This document shows positions 26,380-36,160 of a stretch of DNA of 64,000 nt, in pieces. The translations under genes and the position numbers were made by a program. This DNA comes from a virus, in IMG/VR virus record IMGVR_UViG_3300003323_000567, positions 62,001-126,000 of that record; one strand, given 5' to 3'. Numbering within the stretch: position 1 is the first letter of the stretch; each line of letters begins with the position of its first letter. The notes under the pieces were generated by a model that saw only the letters and a list, made by a program, of their open reading frames with translations, had not been told where the DNA came from and did no database searches.

Positions 26380-28481
26380 TGATAGACACTAAGTATACTC
26401 GACCAACTAAAAACATCTGGTTCCCAGATCAGGTAGAACCAGAGTATGATCCTGCAGATGAAGCTGTCATGGAAGTCTTTAAGGCTTACTGGGCAGAAGA
26501 GAAGCGCAGAATGAAGGAAGGCTTCTATCTAGCTGACGGTCAGGTTTTTATCTCAGGTTGGCTATATTGGCATACAGTATACTGGAATATCGCCATGTAT
26601 ATTGAAAATGAAAAGCTTGGTAAAAAAATCAGGGTAATAAAAACACCCTATCTCAGGGATATAGAATGGATCATAGCTAATGACTTTGTTCAATGTGAGA
26701 AGCTCGGGAAATTCTATCCATTAGTTGGATCTCGTGACTTCGGGAAATCTATTATAGCAGGATCCAGAGCTGGATATAATTATACCCTATTTGACAAATC
26801 AGAATCCATAATTAGTGCAGGGAATGCTACTTATATCAAACTAGCCACTGATAAAGTTGAAGATGGGCTCATTAATTTACATCCAATTCTAGCAAAGCAA
26901 AGGATAATAAATGACTGGAAGAAGGAAGTAAAGGCAGGATGGAAAGATAAGAAGACTGGAATAACTCATCCTAATTCTTCTCAATCCTCTATCCAGATAA
27001 GAAACTTTGAAGAAGGATCAAAGACAGATGCTGCTGTAGGAGCCAGACCTGGCTTTCATCTCATAGATGAAATTGGTACAATCAAAAACTTCATTGCCTG
27101 TTTAAAGGACTCTGAAGGAGCATGGTGGTCAGGTGTTACTGAAGGGGAGGTAGACAAACCCTCTTGTCTGGCAATGATAACTGGAACAGGAGGAGACATG
27201 GAAAAAGGAAAGGAGGCTGCAGAAGTCTTCACTCATCCTGAAGCATATAACATGCTGGCATTTGACAACCCTGAGATCCCTGGTACCAAGATGGGAAGAT
27301 TCATCAATGCTCTGATGGCAAAGATGAAGTACAAGGATCCAATGAAACTTTCAGATTATCTCGGGATACAACATCCTGATTTAGAGAAGATTGAGATTCT
27401 TGTTACTAATGAACAGAAGGCAAGAGAATGGTGGGATAGAGAACACTCCAGAGCCTTAAAGTCAAACAACCAGAAGACCTTATTAAAATTCAAGGCTTTT
27501 TGGCCACTTGTACCATCAGATAGCTTCCTGGTTCTCACTAAGAATGACTTCAATATAGAAGCTGCCAAGGCCCAGAAATCAAAACTAGCTGCCCTTGGGA
27601 AGACAGGAACTCCGGTTGAACTATATCATGACGGTGAGAAGATCTGTCATAAGTTCACTGATAAATTTCCAATATCAGAATTCCCAGCCAAAACTCTCGG
27701 CACTCTGGATGCTCCGGTAGTCATCTGGGAGTTTCCTATAGAAGATGAGCCCCCATTTGGCTTGTATATAGCCGGGGTTGACCCCTATAGACAAGGTAGG
27801 GCTGAGTATTCAGATTCCCTGGGGGCAGTATACATCTTTAAGAGAATTCATGACATACAATCGGACAAATATCAGAACCTATTTGTAGCCTCATATGTAG
27901 CAAGGCCTGATAGCAAAGATAAGTGGAATGAGACAGCCAGACTTCTGATCAAATATTATAATGCTTATACTCTTTGTGAGAATGATGAGTATAGCTTTAT
28001 AGACTACATGGTAAAGAAAGGGGATGCTGCCAGATATCTGGCCCCTCAGCCAAGCTGGCTTAGGGAGATTGTACCAAATACTTCAGTTAGAAGGGATTAT
28101 GGAATTCACAGATCTAGTGACAGGATTAGAAATCACCTGGATGGCTTACTAAAATCCTACCTGGATGATGTGATATATAGAGATGAAGAGAAAGGATATG
28201 AAACCCTAGGAGTAACAAGGGTATTTGATCCAATGCTTCTGGAAGAGATTATTCACTTCAATTCAGAGGAAGGAAACTATGACCGCGTAGTAGCAGCTGA
28301 GCTTGCCATTGCCCTGGCGGACCATTTGAATCCTCAGTTCGTAGTAGCCTCAGATAAGAAGGATCCAAGATTTGAGGCATATTTCTCAGGAAAAAAGAGC
28401 TCCAATAAGGTAATAGATTTTTCAACATCAACACCTATGATTTCCACAAGGGGAAGGTTAAGATCAAAATTATTTATATAG
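26379..28481 (+). CDS. terL: terminase large subunit, 700 aa
   Basis: The packaging motor ATPase and nuclease. Walker A is 'VGSRDFGKS' (residues ~116-124). Walker B is 'HLIDEIG' (~227-233), followed by the coupling motif 'MITGTGGD' (~265). The C-terminal RNase H-like nuclease begins with 'YIAGVDPYRQG' (~462), whose Asp binds metal; later acidic residues (CENDEYSF, ~535) fit the second site. Size and motif layout fit crAss-like terminases. It docks on the portal encoded next. Preceded by a one-base stop/start overlap, followed by the portal after 3 nt. Confidence 0.95.
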   Translation: MIDTKYTRPTKNIWFPDQVEPEYDPADEAVMEVFKAYWAEEKRRMKEGFYLADGQVFISGWLYWHTVYWNIAMYIENEKLGKKIRVIKTPYLRDIEWIIANDFVQCEKLGKFYPLVGSRDFGKSIIAGSRAGYNYTLFDKSESIISAGNATYIKLATDKVEDGLINLHPILAKQRIINDWKKEVKAGWKDKKTGITHPNSSQSSIQIRNFEEGSKTDAAVGARPGFHLIDEIGTIKNFIACLKDSEGAWWSGVTEGEVDKPSCLAMITGTGGDMEKGKEAAEVFTHPEAYNMLAFDNPEIPGTKMGRFINALMAKMKYKDPMKLSDYLGIQHPDLEKIEILVTNEQKAREWWDREHSRALKSNNQKTLLKFKAFWPLVPSDSFLVLTKNDFNIEAAKAQKSKLAALGKTGTPVELYHDGEKICHKFTDKFPISEFPAKTLGTLDAPVVIWEFPIEDEPPFGLYIAGVDPYRQGRAEYSDSLGAVYIFKRIHDIQSDKYQNLFVASYVARPDSKDKWNETARLLIKYYNAYTLCENDEYSFIDYMVKKGDAARYLAPQPSWLREIVPNTSVRRDYGIHRSSDRIRNHLDGLLKSYLDDVIYRDEEKGYETLGVTRVFDPMLLEEIIHFNSEEGNYDRVVAAELAIALADHLNPQFVVASDKKDPRFEAYFSGKKSSNKVIDFSTSTPMISTRGRLRSKLFI

Positions 28482-28484
28482 CAG

Positions 28485-31073
28485 ATGCCTATAATCATAC
28501 ATTCAAAGGATCAGAATCTTGACTGGGCAAGATGGAATATTTACCCAGATCAGTTCGTCCCAGAGGCTGAGAAAAGAACAGATGATTGGATGAAATCCAA
28601 TATGGACTATTTTGCCAATGTGGCTTATTCACAGTTCATTAAAGGTAAGGACACTTTCGTAAACAACTATAATCTGGTTAAAGGAATCCTAAGACCACAG
28701 GATTTTTATATCTCAGATACTGATGATCCTGAATTAAGATCATTTGCTGACACAGTGGTCAGGGATGTGGAGTTACCAAACTATGTAAAGCACTATCCAA
28801 TCCTGAATCCTCCTTTAAACACCATGTTAGGAGAATTATCAAGAAGACCAGATGTAGCTAGGGTAAAAGCTTTTGATGAAGACTCAAAGAACGAGGAACT
28901 TCAATTTAAAACGGAGATTCTCCAACAGTTCATCCTGGAACAGGCCAAGTCTAAAATGACCACGCAGCTTGGAATACAGGGACAGGCTAATATGAGTGAG
29001 CAAGATCAGGAGCAGCTTACTATGGAAAAGGTGGCTGAGTACATGACTGATTATACCTCCCTGGCAGAGAAATGGGGAAATCACGTCCTGGAAGCTATGA
29101 AGATGCAGATGAACTTAAAGGAGATCTCAGAAGATTGTTTTAGAGATCTACTGATTTGTTCAAGGGAGTTCTATCATATATATGAAGCTAATACTAAGCT
29201 CGGGGTAGCAGTAGAAAACCTGAACCCAAAGAATGTATGGTTTCTCACACTGCCAGACAAGAAGTACATAAAGAATGCTTTCGCAGCAGGGACAGTACAT
29301 GTAATGGAGCTATCTGAAATTCTTGAGAGGTTCGATCTTTCCAAGAAGGAAGTTGACCACTTGAGGAAAGGAGTAAGAGAACTTTCCCTATTCTCCCCAA
29401 GGGAATCGAACTTTGAAAACCCTAATGTATCTGGTTGGGAATCAATCAAATACGATACTTATTCTCCATACATAGTCCAGCAGAGACTTCTGGTTGAATC
29501 TATGCTTAAAGAGAACGTGGATCCCCTGAATGATTTCCTGGGTTTATCTTCGAACGTAAACACCTTTGGTAATAAATATGTGGTTGTACAAGCTTATTGG
29601 TGTTCTAAGAAGAAGGTCGGTAAACTTACTTTTACAGATGAGGAAGGAGTAGAGCAAACAACGCTGGTAGATGAATCCTATAAGAAGATTCCAAATGAAG
29701 TATCAATTGAATGGAACTATGTGAATCAATGGTTTAAGGGGTACAAAATTGGATCTGATGTGTATAATGTAGAACCTTTCGACCTCCTGGAGTACTGCCC
29801 TATTATAGGAGTAGTGCATGAGATAAAGAACATCAACGAAGCTAAGAGCCTTGTAGATCTGATAAAGCCCTACCAGATCCTCTATAATGTTTGCATGAAC
29901 CAGCTCTACAAATTGCTGGAAAAGGAAATAGGTAATGTGTATCTGATGTCCATGAGACATATTCCTATCCCCAAGGATGGCGATGCTCAAGATGCATTGG
30001 AGATCTGGGAACAGGAAGCCAGAAAAAGAGGTGTGGTAATAGTAGATGATTCTCCAGAAAACCTGAAGAGCCCATCTAACTTTAACATGTTCAAGAACAT
30101 AGATTGGACAAGGACAGCTGAAATACAATCAAGGTACACTCTGGCTATGCAACTTAAGCAGGAAGCTTGGGAACTCGTGGGGATTACCAGAGAGAGAACT
30201 GGTGGAGTAGCAGCCACTCAAACAGCTACAGGTACTAATACAGCTCTATCTCAATCCTATGCCCAGACAGAACCCTACTTTGCACAGCATGAGTATGTAT
30301 TAAATGATGTGTATCAGGCAGTTCTGGATGCAGTTCAGAGTATTGAGGTAAAGAAACCATGGTCAACAATCTCCTATATTAATACAGAAGGAGAACAAGC
30401 CTTCATTAGAGTAAACTCCCAAGACATCACCCTCAGGGATCTGCAAGTATTTGTTACTACTAGGGCAAATGATCAAAGGGCTTTCGAAGAGTTGAAACAG
30501 CTGGCCCAACCTATGTTACAGAATGGAGCTACTCCATATGAAATATCTGTTCTATATACTACCAACTCTATAAGGCAGATGAAGCAGGTCTTCAAGTCTC
30601 TCAAGGATAAGATAGACCAAATGCAACAACAAGAGCAACAGATCAAACAACAAGAGCTTCAACAGCAACAAGCTATGTTCCAGCATGAACAAGAGCAGGC
30701 TGCAATTCAAGATCAGCTAGATAAAGAGTTCGAACATGGTGAAAATGAGCTGGATAGGTTGAATAAGAAAGAGGTTGCTCTGATAGCAGCTGCAGCTAAA
30801 GAAAGAAGTGCATTCAAGCCAGAACCAAATGCAGGAGATGAAGATATGGCTCTTGCAGCTGAAGCAGCTCAGGAAGGAATGTATAAAGATAGAGATTATC
30901 AGCTGAAGCTTTCCCAAATCCAGCAGAAAGCAAAAGAGTCAAATGACTATGTTGCAATGGAACTTAAGAAGATAGCTCTGGATAGAGAAAAGATACAGGC
31001 TCAGCTTCAGATGAAGAGAATGGATATCAAAGCCAAAAAGGCACAGGCAAAAGCCAAACCAAAATCTAAATAA
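28485..31073 (+). CDS. portal protein, 862 aa
   Basis: Position directly after terL, length, and composition fit the large portal of crAss-like phages: an N-terminal wing/stem domain (to ~600) with 'GITRERTGGVAATQTATG', a typical portal segment preceding the channel helix. Then comes a long helical barrel, Gln/Lys-rich from ~690 to the end ('QQEQQIKQQELQQQQ', 'KKAQAKAKPKSK'). Twelve copies would form the DNA channel at the capsid vertex. The Gln-rich region is long for a portal. Confidence 0.9.
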   Translation: MPIIIHSKDQNLDWARWNIYPDQFVPEAEKRTDDWMKSNMDYFANVAYSQFIKGKDTFVNNYNLVKGILRPQDFYISDTDDPELRSFADTVVRDVELPNYVKHYPILNPPLNTMLGELSRRPDVARVKAFDEDSKNEELQFKTEILQQFILEQAKSKMTTQLGIQGQANMSEQDQEQLTMEKVAEYMTDYTSLAEKWGNHVLEAMKMQMNLKEISEDCFRDLLICSREFYHIYEANTKLGVAVENLNPKNVWFLTLPDKKYIKNAFAAGTVHVMELSEILERFDLSKKEVDHLRKGVRELSLFSPRESNFENPNVSGWESIKYDTYSPYIVQQRLLVESMLKENVDPLNDFLGLSSNVNTFGNKYVVVQAYWCSKKKVGKLTFTDEEGVEQTTLVDESYKKIPNEVSIEWNYVNQWFKGYKIGSDVYNVEPFDLLEYCPIIGVVHEIKNINEAKSLVDLIKPYQILYNVCMNQLYKLLEKEIGNVYLMSMRHIPIPKDGDAQDALEIWEQEARKRGVVIVDDSPENLKSPSNFNMFKNIDWTRTAEIQSRYTLAMQLKQEAWELVGITRERTGGVAATQTATGTNTALSQSYAQTEPYFAQHEYVLNDVYQAVLDAVQSIEVKKPWSTISYINTEGEQAFIRVNSQDITLRDLQVFVTTRANDQRAFEELKQLAQPMLQNGATPYEISVLYTTNSIRQMKQVFKSLKDKIDQMQQQEQQIKQQELQQQQAMFQHEQEQAAIQDQLDKEFEHGENELDRLNKKEVALIAAAAKERSAFKPEPNAGDEDMALAAEAAQEGMYKDRDYQLKLSQIQQKAKESNDYVAMELKKIALDREKIQAQLQMKRMDIKAKKAQAKAKPKSK

Positions 31074-31405
31074 TGAGTCTATTAAAGTTAAAGGCAAAAG
31101 TAAAGCTAGTATCCGAAGAAGATATGGAGCTTGAAGAGATGGATATGGGGATTATAGCCAAGTCCAAAGAGTGGGTATGGAGAGCTATAGCAGTACAAGT
31201 AATAGAAGTCTATAAGGTAATAGCCTATACCTCTACCAAAAGTATTCTACAGATGTATGATGGAGAAAAGATTCTGGTAGCAGAATCATTTGAAGAACTC
31301 TGTGAAAGATGGGAAAAGGCAATCACTGAGCTAAGGTTAGGTGAGGGGGATTGGCCAGTCTATAACCAAACAGGTGAATCTTTCGATTCAGATGAGGAAT
31401 CCTAA
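31073..31405 (+). CDS. hypothetical protein, 110 aa
   Basis: Begins inside the portal stop (TAATG). Small alpha/beta protein with an acidic end (SFDSDEES); 'AYTSTKSILQMYDGEKILVA' looks like strands. Lies between portal and scaffold candidate, so a head-assembly role is plausible but not shown. Confidence 0.75.
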   Translation: MSLLKLKAKVKLVSEEDMELEEMDMGIIAKSKEWVWRAIAVQVIEVYKVIAYTSTKSILQMYDGEKILVAESFEELCERWEKAITELRLGEGDWPVYNQTGESFDSDEES

Positions 31406-31448
31406 TGCTATATTAGGCAATATTACTCAGCGTTTTAGAGCTAAACTC

Positions 31449-31479
31449 TTTGACAGTATAATAATTAGACATAATTTTA
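31449..31479 (+). promoter_or_regulatory. promoter candidate before scaffold/capsid genes
   Basis: TTTG (31449), 19 nt, TAATTTTA (31472-31479). One mismatch in the -7 box and N19 spacing. It would boost expression of the scaffold candidate and capsid protein. Confidence 0.55.
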
Positions 31480-31512
31480 CACCTTGTTGAAAACCAATAA
31501 AATCAACTAAAT

Positions 31513-32754
31513 ATGGCGGACAGAGAACAATTCTCTTTCTCTGTAAGTGATCTTGGGATAATGTCTACTCAGGAGATTCAAGCAGAAGATTTCTTAAATT
31601 CTGATCCTGAGGACATTAAGGTAATCCAACCAAAGACAGATACAGTTGTAGAGACTGAAGAATCTCAAAAGAAAGCAGTAAAGAAACAACCTCTTAAGAA
31701 ACAACCTATAGAAGAAGAGACTGAAGAGGAGGAAGATAAACCTGAGCCAAAGAAAGAGCTTAAGGATAAACATCTTTATGACGTTCTTGAGGAAAAGGGA
31801 GATGAAGAAACTGAGGAAGCAGATTCTAAAGAAGCCCCCAAGGGAGCAGAGGAGAATGCTGAAGAAGGTGACGAGAACCCATTTGGTACTATAGCTCAAG
31901 AGCTGGTAAACCATGGGATCTTTACTCTCGATGAAGATGAGGAAGGGATTGAACTATCTACCCCCGAGGAGCTACTCGAAAGATTCCAATACGAATCAAG
32001 GAAACAGGCGTCTATGGTAATAGACAAGTTCCTGAGTAGATTCGGAGACAATTATAGGGACATGTTTGAAAATGTCTTTGTAAAAGGAATAAATCCTGTA
32101 GATTATCTGAACCGCTATACTAAAGTAGAAGGAATTAAAGATCTTGATTTGACCGACGAGGCCAATCAGGAAAGAATAGTAAGAGAACTGTACAGATCAG
32201 AGGGTAGGTCTTCTGAATATATCGAGAAAAAGGTCACACAACTTAAAAATTATAATGATCTTCTCGATGAAGCTACAGAGGCTCAAAAGATCCTTGTCAC
32301 AAGAGAACAGCAACAAATTGATGATGCTGCAGCCAAGAAGCAAGAGGAGCTTACAAGAAGACAGCAGATTAGAACTGAATATGTCAATAATGTAGGTAAG
32401 ATCTTAAATGACAAGATAAAGGCAAAAGACTTCGATGGAATTCCTGTAGACAGAAAGTTCGCTGAGAATATTTATGGCTACTTAACTCAAGAAAGATTCC
32501 AAACCGCTGATGGAGAGCTACTTACAACTTTTGATAAGGATATCCTGGATCTAAAGAGACCAGAGAATCATGAAACCAGAGTTAAGATAGCAATGCTCCT
32601 TCAACTTCTGAAAGAAGATCCCCAATTAACTAAGCTGGCCAAAAAGGCCGTTTCTAAAGAAAGTAACACTCTTTTCCAAGGTCTGAAGAAAACAGCTATG
32701 AAGTCTGGAAAAAAAGAGACTGAGAAAGAGCCTGAAGTTAAATCTTGGTTTTAA
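31513..32754 (+). CDS. scaffolding protein candidate, 413 aa
   Basis: Highly acidic, low-complexity N-terminal ~130 residues (runs of Glu/Lys/Asp), then long helices (LLDEATEAQKILVTREQQQI) and a helical C-terminus. Position immediately upstream of the major capsid protein, solubility and coiled-coil character fit a scaffold. No protease motif seen. The A/C-rich leader AAAACCAATAAAATCAACTAA precedes the ATG. Confidence 0.75.
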   Translation: MADREQFSFSVSDLGIMSTQEIQAEDFLNSDPEDIKVIQPKTDTVVETEESQKKAVKKQPLKKQPIEEETEEEEDKPEPKKELKDKHLYDVLEEKGDEETEEADSKEAPKGAEENAEEGDENPFGTIAQELVNHGIFTLDEDEEGIELSTPEELLERFQYESRKQASMVIDKFLSRFGDNYRDMFENVFVKGINPVDYLNRYTKVEGIKDLDLTDEANQERIVRELYRSEGRSSEYIEKKVTQLKNYNDLLDEATEAQKILVTREQQQIDDAAAKKQEELTRRQQIRTEYVNNVGKILNDKIKAKDFDGIPVDRKFAENIYGYLTQERFQTADGELLTTFDKDILDLKRPENHETRVKIAMLLQLLKEDPQLTKLAKKAVSKESNTLFQGLKKTAMKSGKKETEKEPEVKSWF

Positions 32755-32780
32755 TCCTATAACAAAATAATAGAGCAAAG

Positions 32781-34325
32781 ATGGCTTTACAAACAATACC
32801 TGGTTTTACCGGTTTTGCCTATGCCAGGGTAGCATCAATGGATAAGCGTGCGATTGGTAAACTCACAGACACAAACCACCTGGAGTCTTTCCACACCACT
32901 GATCCTGCGGACTACGACAAAAAGATCATATCCATCTACACACAGAGTTCATTGTATGCCAATGACTTCTTGGACATGATCAACAAGTCTACTCCGTTCT
33001 ACATTGACACTAACTCTGACGCATGGCAATGGGAGGTAGAAGTACCATATAAATTCCCAAAGATCATCGAGATTCCTACTTCAACCGTGAATTTAACAAC
33101 TCCGGGTATTGATGGTCAAGAGTTTCAATTCGTGATGGATTCAGCTGAGTTTACTCAGAACATGATCATCACTCCACACAAAATCTACGGTCAACAATTC
33201 GCAATTATCAGAGATCCACAACCTTATAATGCTGGATTCCTGTACACTGCAACTCTGGTATCTGCCAATCCAAAAGCAGAGTTCGTTGATCCAACCTTCT
33301 TACAGCCTGGTATAGAGTTCTCTCTTGTGAGCCAGTCTATTGGAGAGTTCGATGAAGATCTACCTGGTCTTCCTCGTATGGCTGAAAAGATTACTATGTA
33401 TGAGTCTCTTGGTTCAGCTGTGGGTTACAAGCACACTATTACTGGTTGGGCTGATGACAGAATGCTCAAGAATAGTGATGGTATGCCTCTCGATCTGATG
33501 GTATACATTAATGGTAAGAGAAACGAAAAGCCAGTTACAAGACATGATGTTCGTTGGGAACCTTTCATCGAGTTCTGGATGAGAAAAGCAATGCTTGATC
33601 TGAAGGTTCAGAAGATGATCTGGGGTAAACCAGGTATCGTGAAGACAAGAGGTTCTAAGCAGGAAGTTAAGAAAGTATCTGCTGGTGTGTACTATAGAAT
33701 GAGAAACAATGGTAACCTCGTTCAATATAACAGAGGTGAATTCTCTACAAATATCTTCCGTGCTGTGTTTGGAGACCTGTTCTACAGACGTGTGGACGTG
33801 AAAGACAGAAGAGTTAAGATCTACACAAATGAAGCAGGATTTGATGTATTCGACCAAGCTCTTAAAGATGATGCTCTGAACAGTGGTCTGACAATTATTG
33901 CAGACACAAGGTTCATCCAAGGCGCAGAGCAAAAGCTGACCCTGAACTATGCCTTCTCAAGCATGGTAACTCGTGAAACAGGTAGGATTGAGCTGGTTCA
34001 CTTAAAAGAACTAGATTTACCTCAAAACAACCTGGAGTTCGGTCAGAACAAGAAGTCAACCCCATTATTCCTCGTGTTTGACGTATCTCCCGAAGGGGAT
34101 GGATCTCTGAGAAACAATATCAGAGAGGTTAGAATGAAGGGAAGACCTTCAATGACATGGGGATACATTGATGGACGTAGGCACCACCTTGGTTTTGCAA
34201 GATCTCAAGGTCACTCAGCTGCTAACATGTTTGATGGTTATACCATCTTCATGGATGACAGATATGATGTGTTCATCGAAGATTTATCACGTTGCGTCGT
34301 AATAGAAGAAGTACCTCAATTCTAG
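32781..34325 (+). CDS. major capsid protein, 514 aa
   Basis: HK97-fold capsid protein by position, length (crAss-like capsid proteins are about 500 aa) and composition. It is rich in beta segments with Tyr/Phe/Asn/Gly and few Cys. Starts MALQTIPGFTGFAYARVASM; 'YKHTITGWADDRMLKNSDG' and 'MKGRPSMTWGYIDGRRHHLG' are characteristic-looking core segments. Codon use is cleaner (more GGT, CGT, AAC) than neighbours, as expected for the most abundant virion protein. It is followed by RNA hairpins rather than directly by the next gene. Confidence 0.88.
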   Translation: MALQTIPGFTGFAYARVASMDKRAIGKLTDTNHLESFHTTDPADYDKKIISIYTQSSLYANDFLDMINKSTPFYIDTNSDAWQWEVEVPYKFPKIIEIPTSTVNLTTPGIDGQEFQFVMDSAEFTQNMIITPHKIYGQQFAIIRDPQPYNAGFLYTATLVSANPKAEFVDPTFLQPGIEFSLVSQSIGEFDEDLPGLPRMAEKITMYESLGSAVGYKHTITGWADDRMLKNSDGMPLDLMVYINGKRNEKPVTRHDVRWEPFIEFWMRKAMLDLKVQKMIWGKPGIVKTRGSKQEVKKVSAGVYYRMRNNGNLVQYNRGEFSTNIFRAVFGDLFYRRVDVKDRRVKIYTNEAGFDVFDQALKDDALNSGLTIIADTRFIQGAEQKLTLNYAFSSMVTRETGRIELVHLKELDLPQNNLEFGQNKKSTPLFLVFDVSPEGDGSLRNNIREVRMKGRPSMTWGYIDGRRHHLGFARSQGHSAANMFDGYTIFMDDRYDVFIEDLSRCVVIEEVPQF

Positions 34326-34337
34326 TGAGGAAACCTT

Positions 34338-34385
34338 CCGAGAAGAGAGCCCTGAAACTTCCCGCCTACAGGGCCTCTCCTCTCA
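34338..34385 (+). other. RNA hairpin after the capsid gene
   Basis: GAGAGCCCTG...CAGGGCCTCTC pair around 14 nt. No T-run, so it is more likely a 3'-end stabiliser or processing site than a terminator. Confidence 0.5.
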
Positions 34386-34387
34386 AA

Positions 34388-34432
34388 TACCCCTACCTGC
34401 AGAAGGCATTTGGCTCGAGACCATAGGGGGTA
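34388..34432 (+). ncRNA. 45-nt tRNA-like element
   Basis: Closing stem TACCCCT/AGGGGGTA (7 pairs plus), a small CCT-gcaga-AGG arm, and a T-like arm TGG-CTCGAGA-CCA. It looks like a tRNA without anticodon arm and sits between capsid and next structural gene, where cleavage would separate the transcripts. Confidence 0.45.
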
Positions 34433-34459
34433 CAGAATAAACCAAACAAAACTACATCA

Positions 34460-35413
34460 ATGGGTAAGATCGGTAAAATTAGTGTAATACCTAAGGACTA
34501 TGATGGTGCATTCCCTACTATGGAAAAATCCCTTAGACAAAGGGGAATGAGTAGAGCTCCTGGTACTACCAAATTGATGCTTCCTTATAAGGAGCTCAGT
34601 GGTAAATACAGAACAGGCTTAGATATCAATGCCAAACATATCCTAAAAATAGAAGATCCTTCTTTAAGAAAGTTAGAGCAGGATAGAATAGCAGCTCTCA
34701 AAAAGAAGCTAGAGGAATTGACTGGAGTTGACCTTGGGCCTAACTCTGAGTATTACAACTATGTTTCTAAAAAGCCTGGTGTCCACGTAGAGCCTGTAAA
34801 GCTTGCGGACGGAGAAAACCTCTTCAACTTGGATGATCCTTGGCAGCATATTACATACCTGTGGCTATCAGTAGACCCTCGTATTGCCTCTTCTTTGGCA
34901 GCTTACGAAAGAGGAGAATATCCACACGATACACAGTACTATGTGAATGACGAGGATGTAGAAAGTTCTCTACAGTACAAAAAGAAGAAGACTGCTAATG
35001 ATGCTATCATTAAATTCGATAGTTGGTCTTTAGAAAAACGCAAGAAGGTTGCCAGACTGCTTGATCTGCCCGTGGGTGAAGGAACAAGAGAAGAAGTGGT
35101 TTATAATCTAGTAGATAACTTCCTGAAAACCAACCAGGTATCTGGTGGAGTACACAAAGGAAAAGATCCAATTAAAGTATTCACTTTGTATGCTGATCTG
35201 AAGGATGATATCCTTTATGTGAAAGATCTGGTTGAACAAGCTTTCAAACACCAGTTGTACAAGGAGAAGAAAGGTGGAAGAGTGTATGAAGGAGAACTGG
35301 AAGTCTACAGAGATAAAGAAGAATTAATTGAACACCTAATGGATGAAAATAACCAGGAAGATTTACTCGAACTGGAAAAAAAGTTAAAAGTGAAAAAACT
35401 TGCTAGTGTATGA
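34460..35413 (+). CDS. structural/head-completion protein, 317 aa
   Basis: Follows the capsid gene and overlaps the adaptor-type gene by 4 nt. Mostly helical with a SAP-like segment 'WSLEKRKKVARLLDLPVGEG' near residues 195-215 ('REEVVYNLVDNF'), which in other proteins binds DNA. A virion or assembly role is inferred from position. Confidence 0.75.
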   Translation: MGKIGKISVIPKDYDGAFPTMEKSLRQRGMSRAPGTTKLMLPYKELSGKYRTGLDINAKHILKIEDPSLRKLEQDRIAALKKKLEELTGVDLGPNSEYYNYVSKKPGVHVEPVKLADGENLFNLDDPWQHITYLWLSVDPRIASSLAAYERGEYPHDTQYYVNDEDVESSLQYKKKKTANDAIIKFDSWSLEKRKKVARLLDLPVGEGTREEVVYNLVDNFLKTNQVSGGVHKGKDPIKVFTLYADLKDDILYVKDLVEQAFKHQLYKEKKGGRVYEGELEVYRDKEELIEHLMDENNQEDLLELEKKLKVKKLASV

Positions 35414-36138
35414 TCCCAGTAGAGAGCTTACTATACAAAATAGACCTTAAATTAAACAAGGTTGCAGCTCTCGAACATCAGATTATACCTCTGGAAAACA
35501 AGATCCTCGCTCTCAATGAAGCCCAGCTAAAGCTGGTTAAACTAAAGATGGACTCAAATAACACTTTGGGTCTCGGACTGGATAGCTTCAAAAAGAGATA
35601 TGAGGATCTTGAAGTTTTAATAGAGCCCATGAGAGAGCACCCATTAGATCTTACTCTTACAGACCCAGATCTGAATAAGTGGACTGCTGATCTAACTCTC
35701 TTGTCTCCTGAGTACATGTTCTACATAGATTCTTACATCATAGCCTCCAAGGGAGGATGTAAAGACAAAGTGATCTACGTAAACAAAGATCTGGTAAAAC
35801 ACTCAGATGTGATAAGTCTGCTGATAAATACGAATTACAGACCTTCCTTTGAGTACGAAGAAACTTTTAGTTCAATAGCTCAATTCAACTTAAGTATCTA
35901 CACAGATGGAACCTTTACACCAAAGACCATTTATGTTAGCTACATAAGATACCCACAAAAAATAGACTTCCCAGGATACATAAAGTTCGATGGTACTGCA
36001 TCCACCCGAATGGACAGTGAGCTACCCGAATATCTTGAGGATGAATTACTTAACCTTACAATACAGGAACTAGCTATGGATACAGAAAATAATCCAGCAG
36101 TCCAGTATACTCAGGAGAGAATAAGAACATCTGAATAA
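35410..36138 (+). CDS. head-tail adaptor/ring-type protein, 242 aa
   Basis: Helical N-terminus, then beta-rich segments. The C-terminal third has 'YVSYIRYPQKIDFPGYIKFD' followed by 'SELPEYLEDELLNLTIQELA', a pattern typical of podoviral adaptor/tail-tube proteins whose C-terminal helix docks on the ring below. Assigned by context and motif look, not by search. Confidence 0.7.
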   Translation: MIPVESLLYKIDLKLNKVAALEHQIIPLENKILALNEAQLKLVKLKMDSNNTLGLGLDSFKKRYEDLEVLIEPMREHPLDLTLTDPDLNKWTADLTLLSPEYMFYIDSYIIASKGGCKDKVIYVNKDLVKHSDVISLLINTNYRPSFEYEETFSSIAQFNLSIYTDGTFTPKTIYVSYIRYPQKIDFPGYIKFDGTASTRMDSELPEYLEDELLNLTIQELAMDTENNPAVQYTQERIRTSE

Positions 36139-36160
36139 ATAACATAAAATCTATATCTAA

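Noticed and set aside
34338-34385. Terminator after the capsid gene
   Set aside because: The hairpin has no T-run and the DNA continues into a tRNA-like element and the next structural gene, so it is recorded as a hairpin only.
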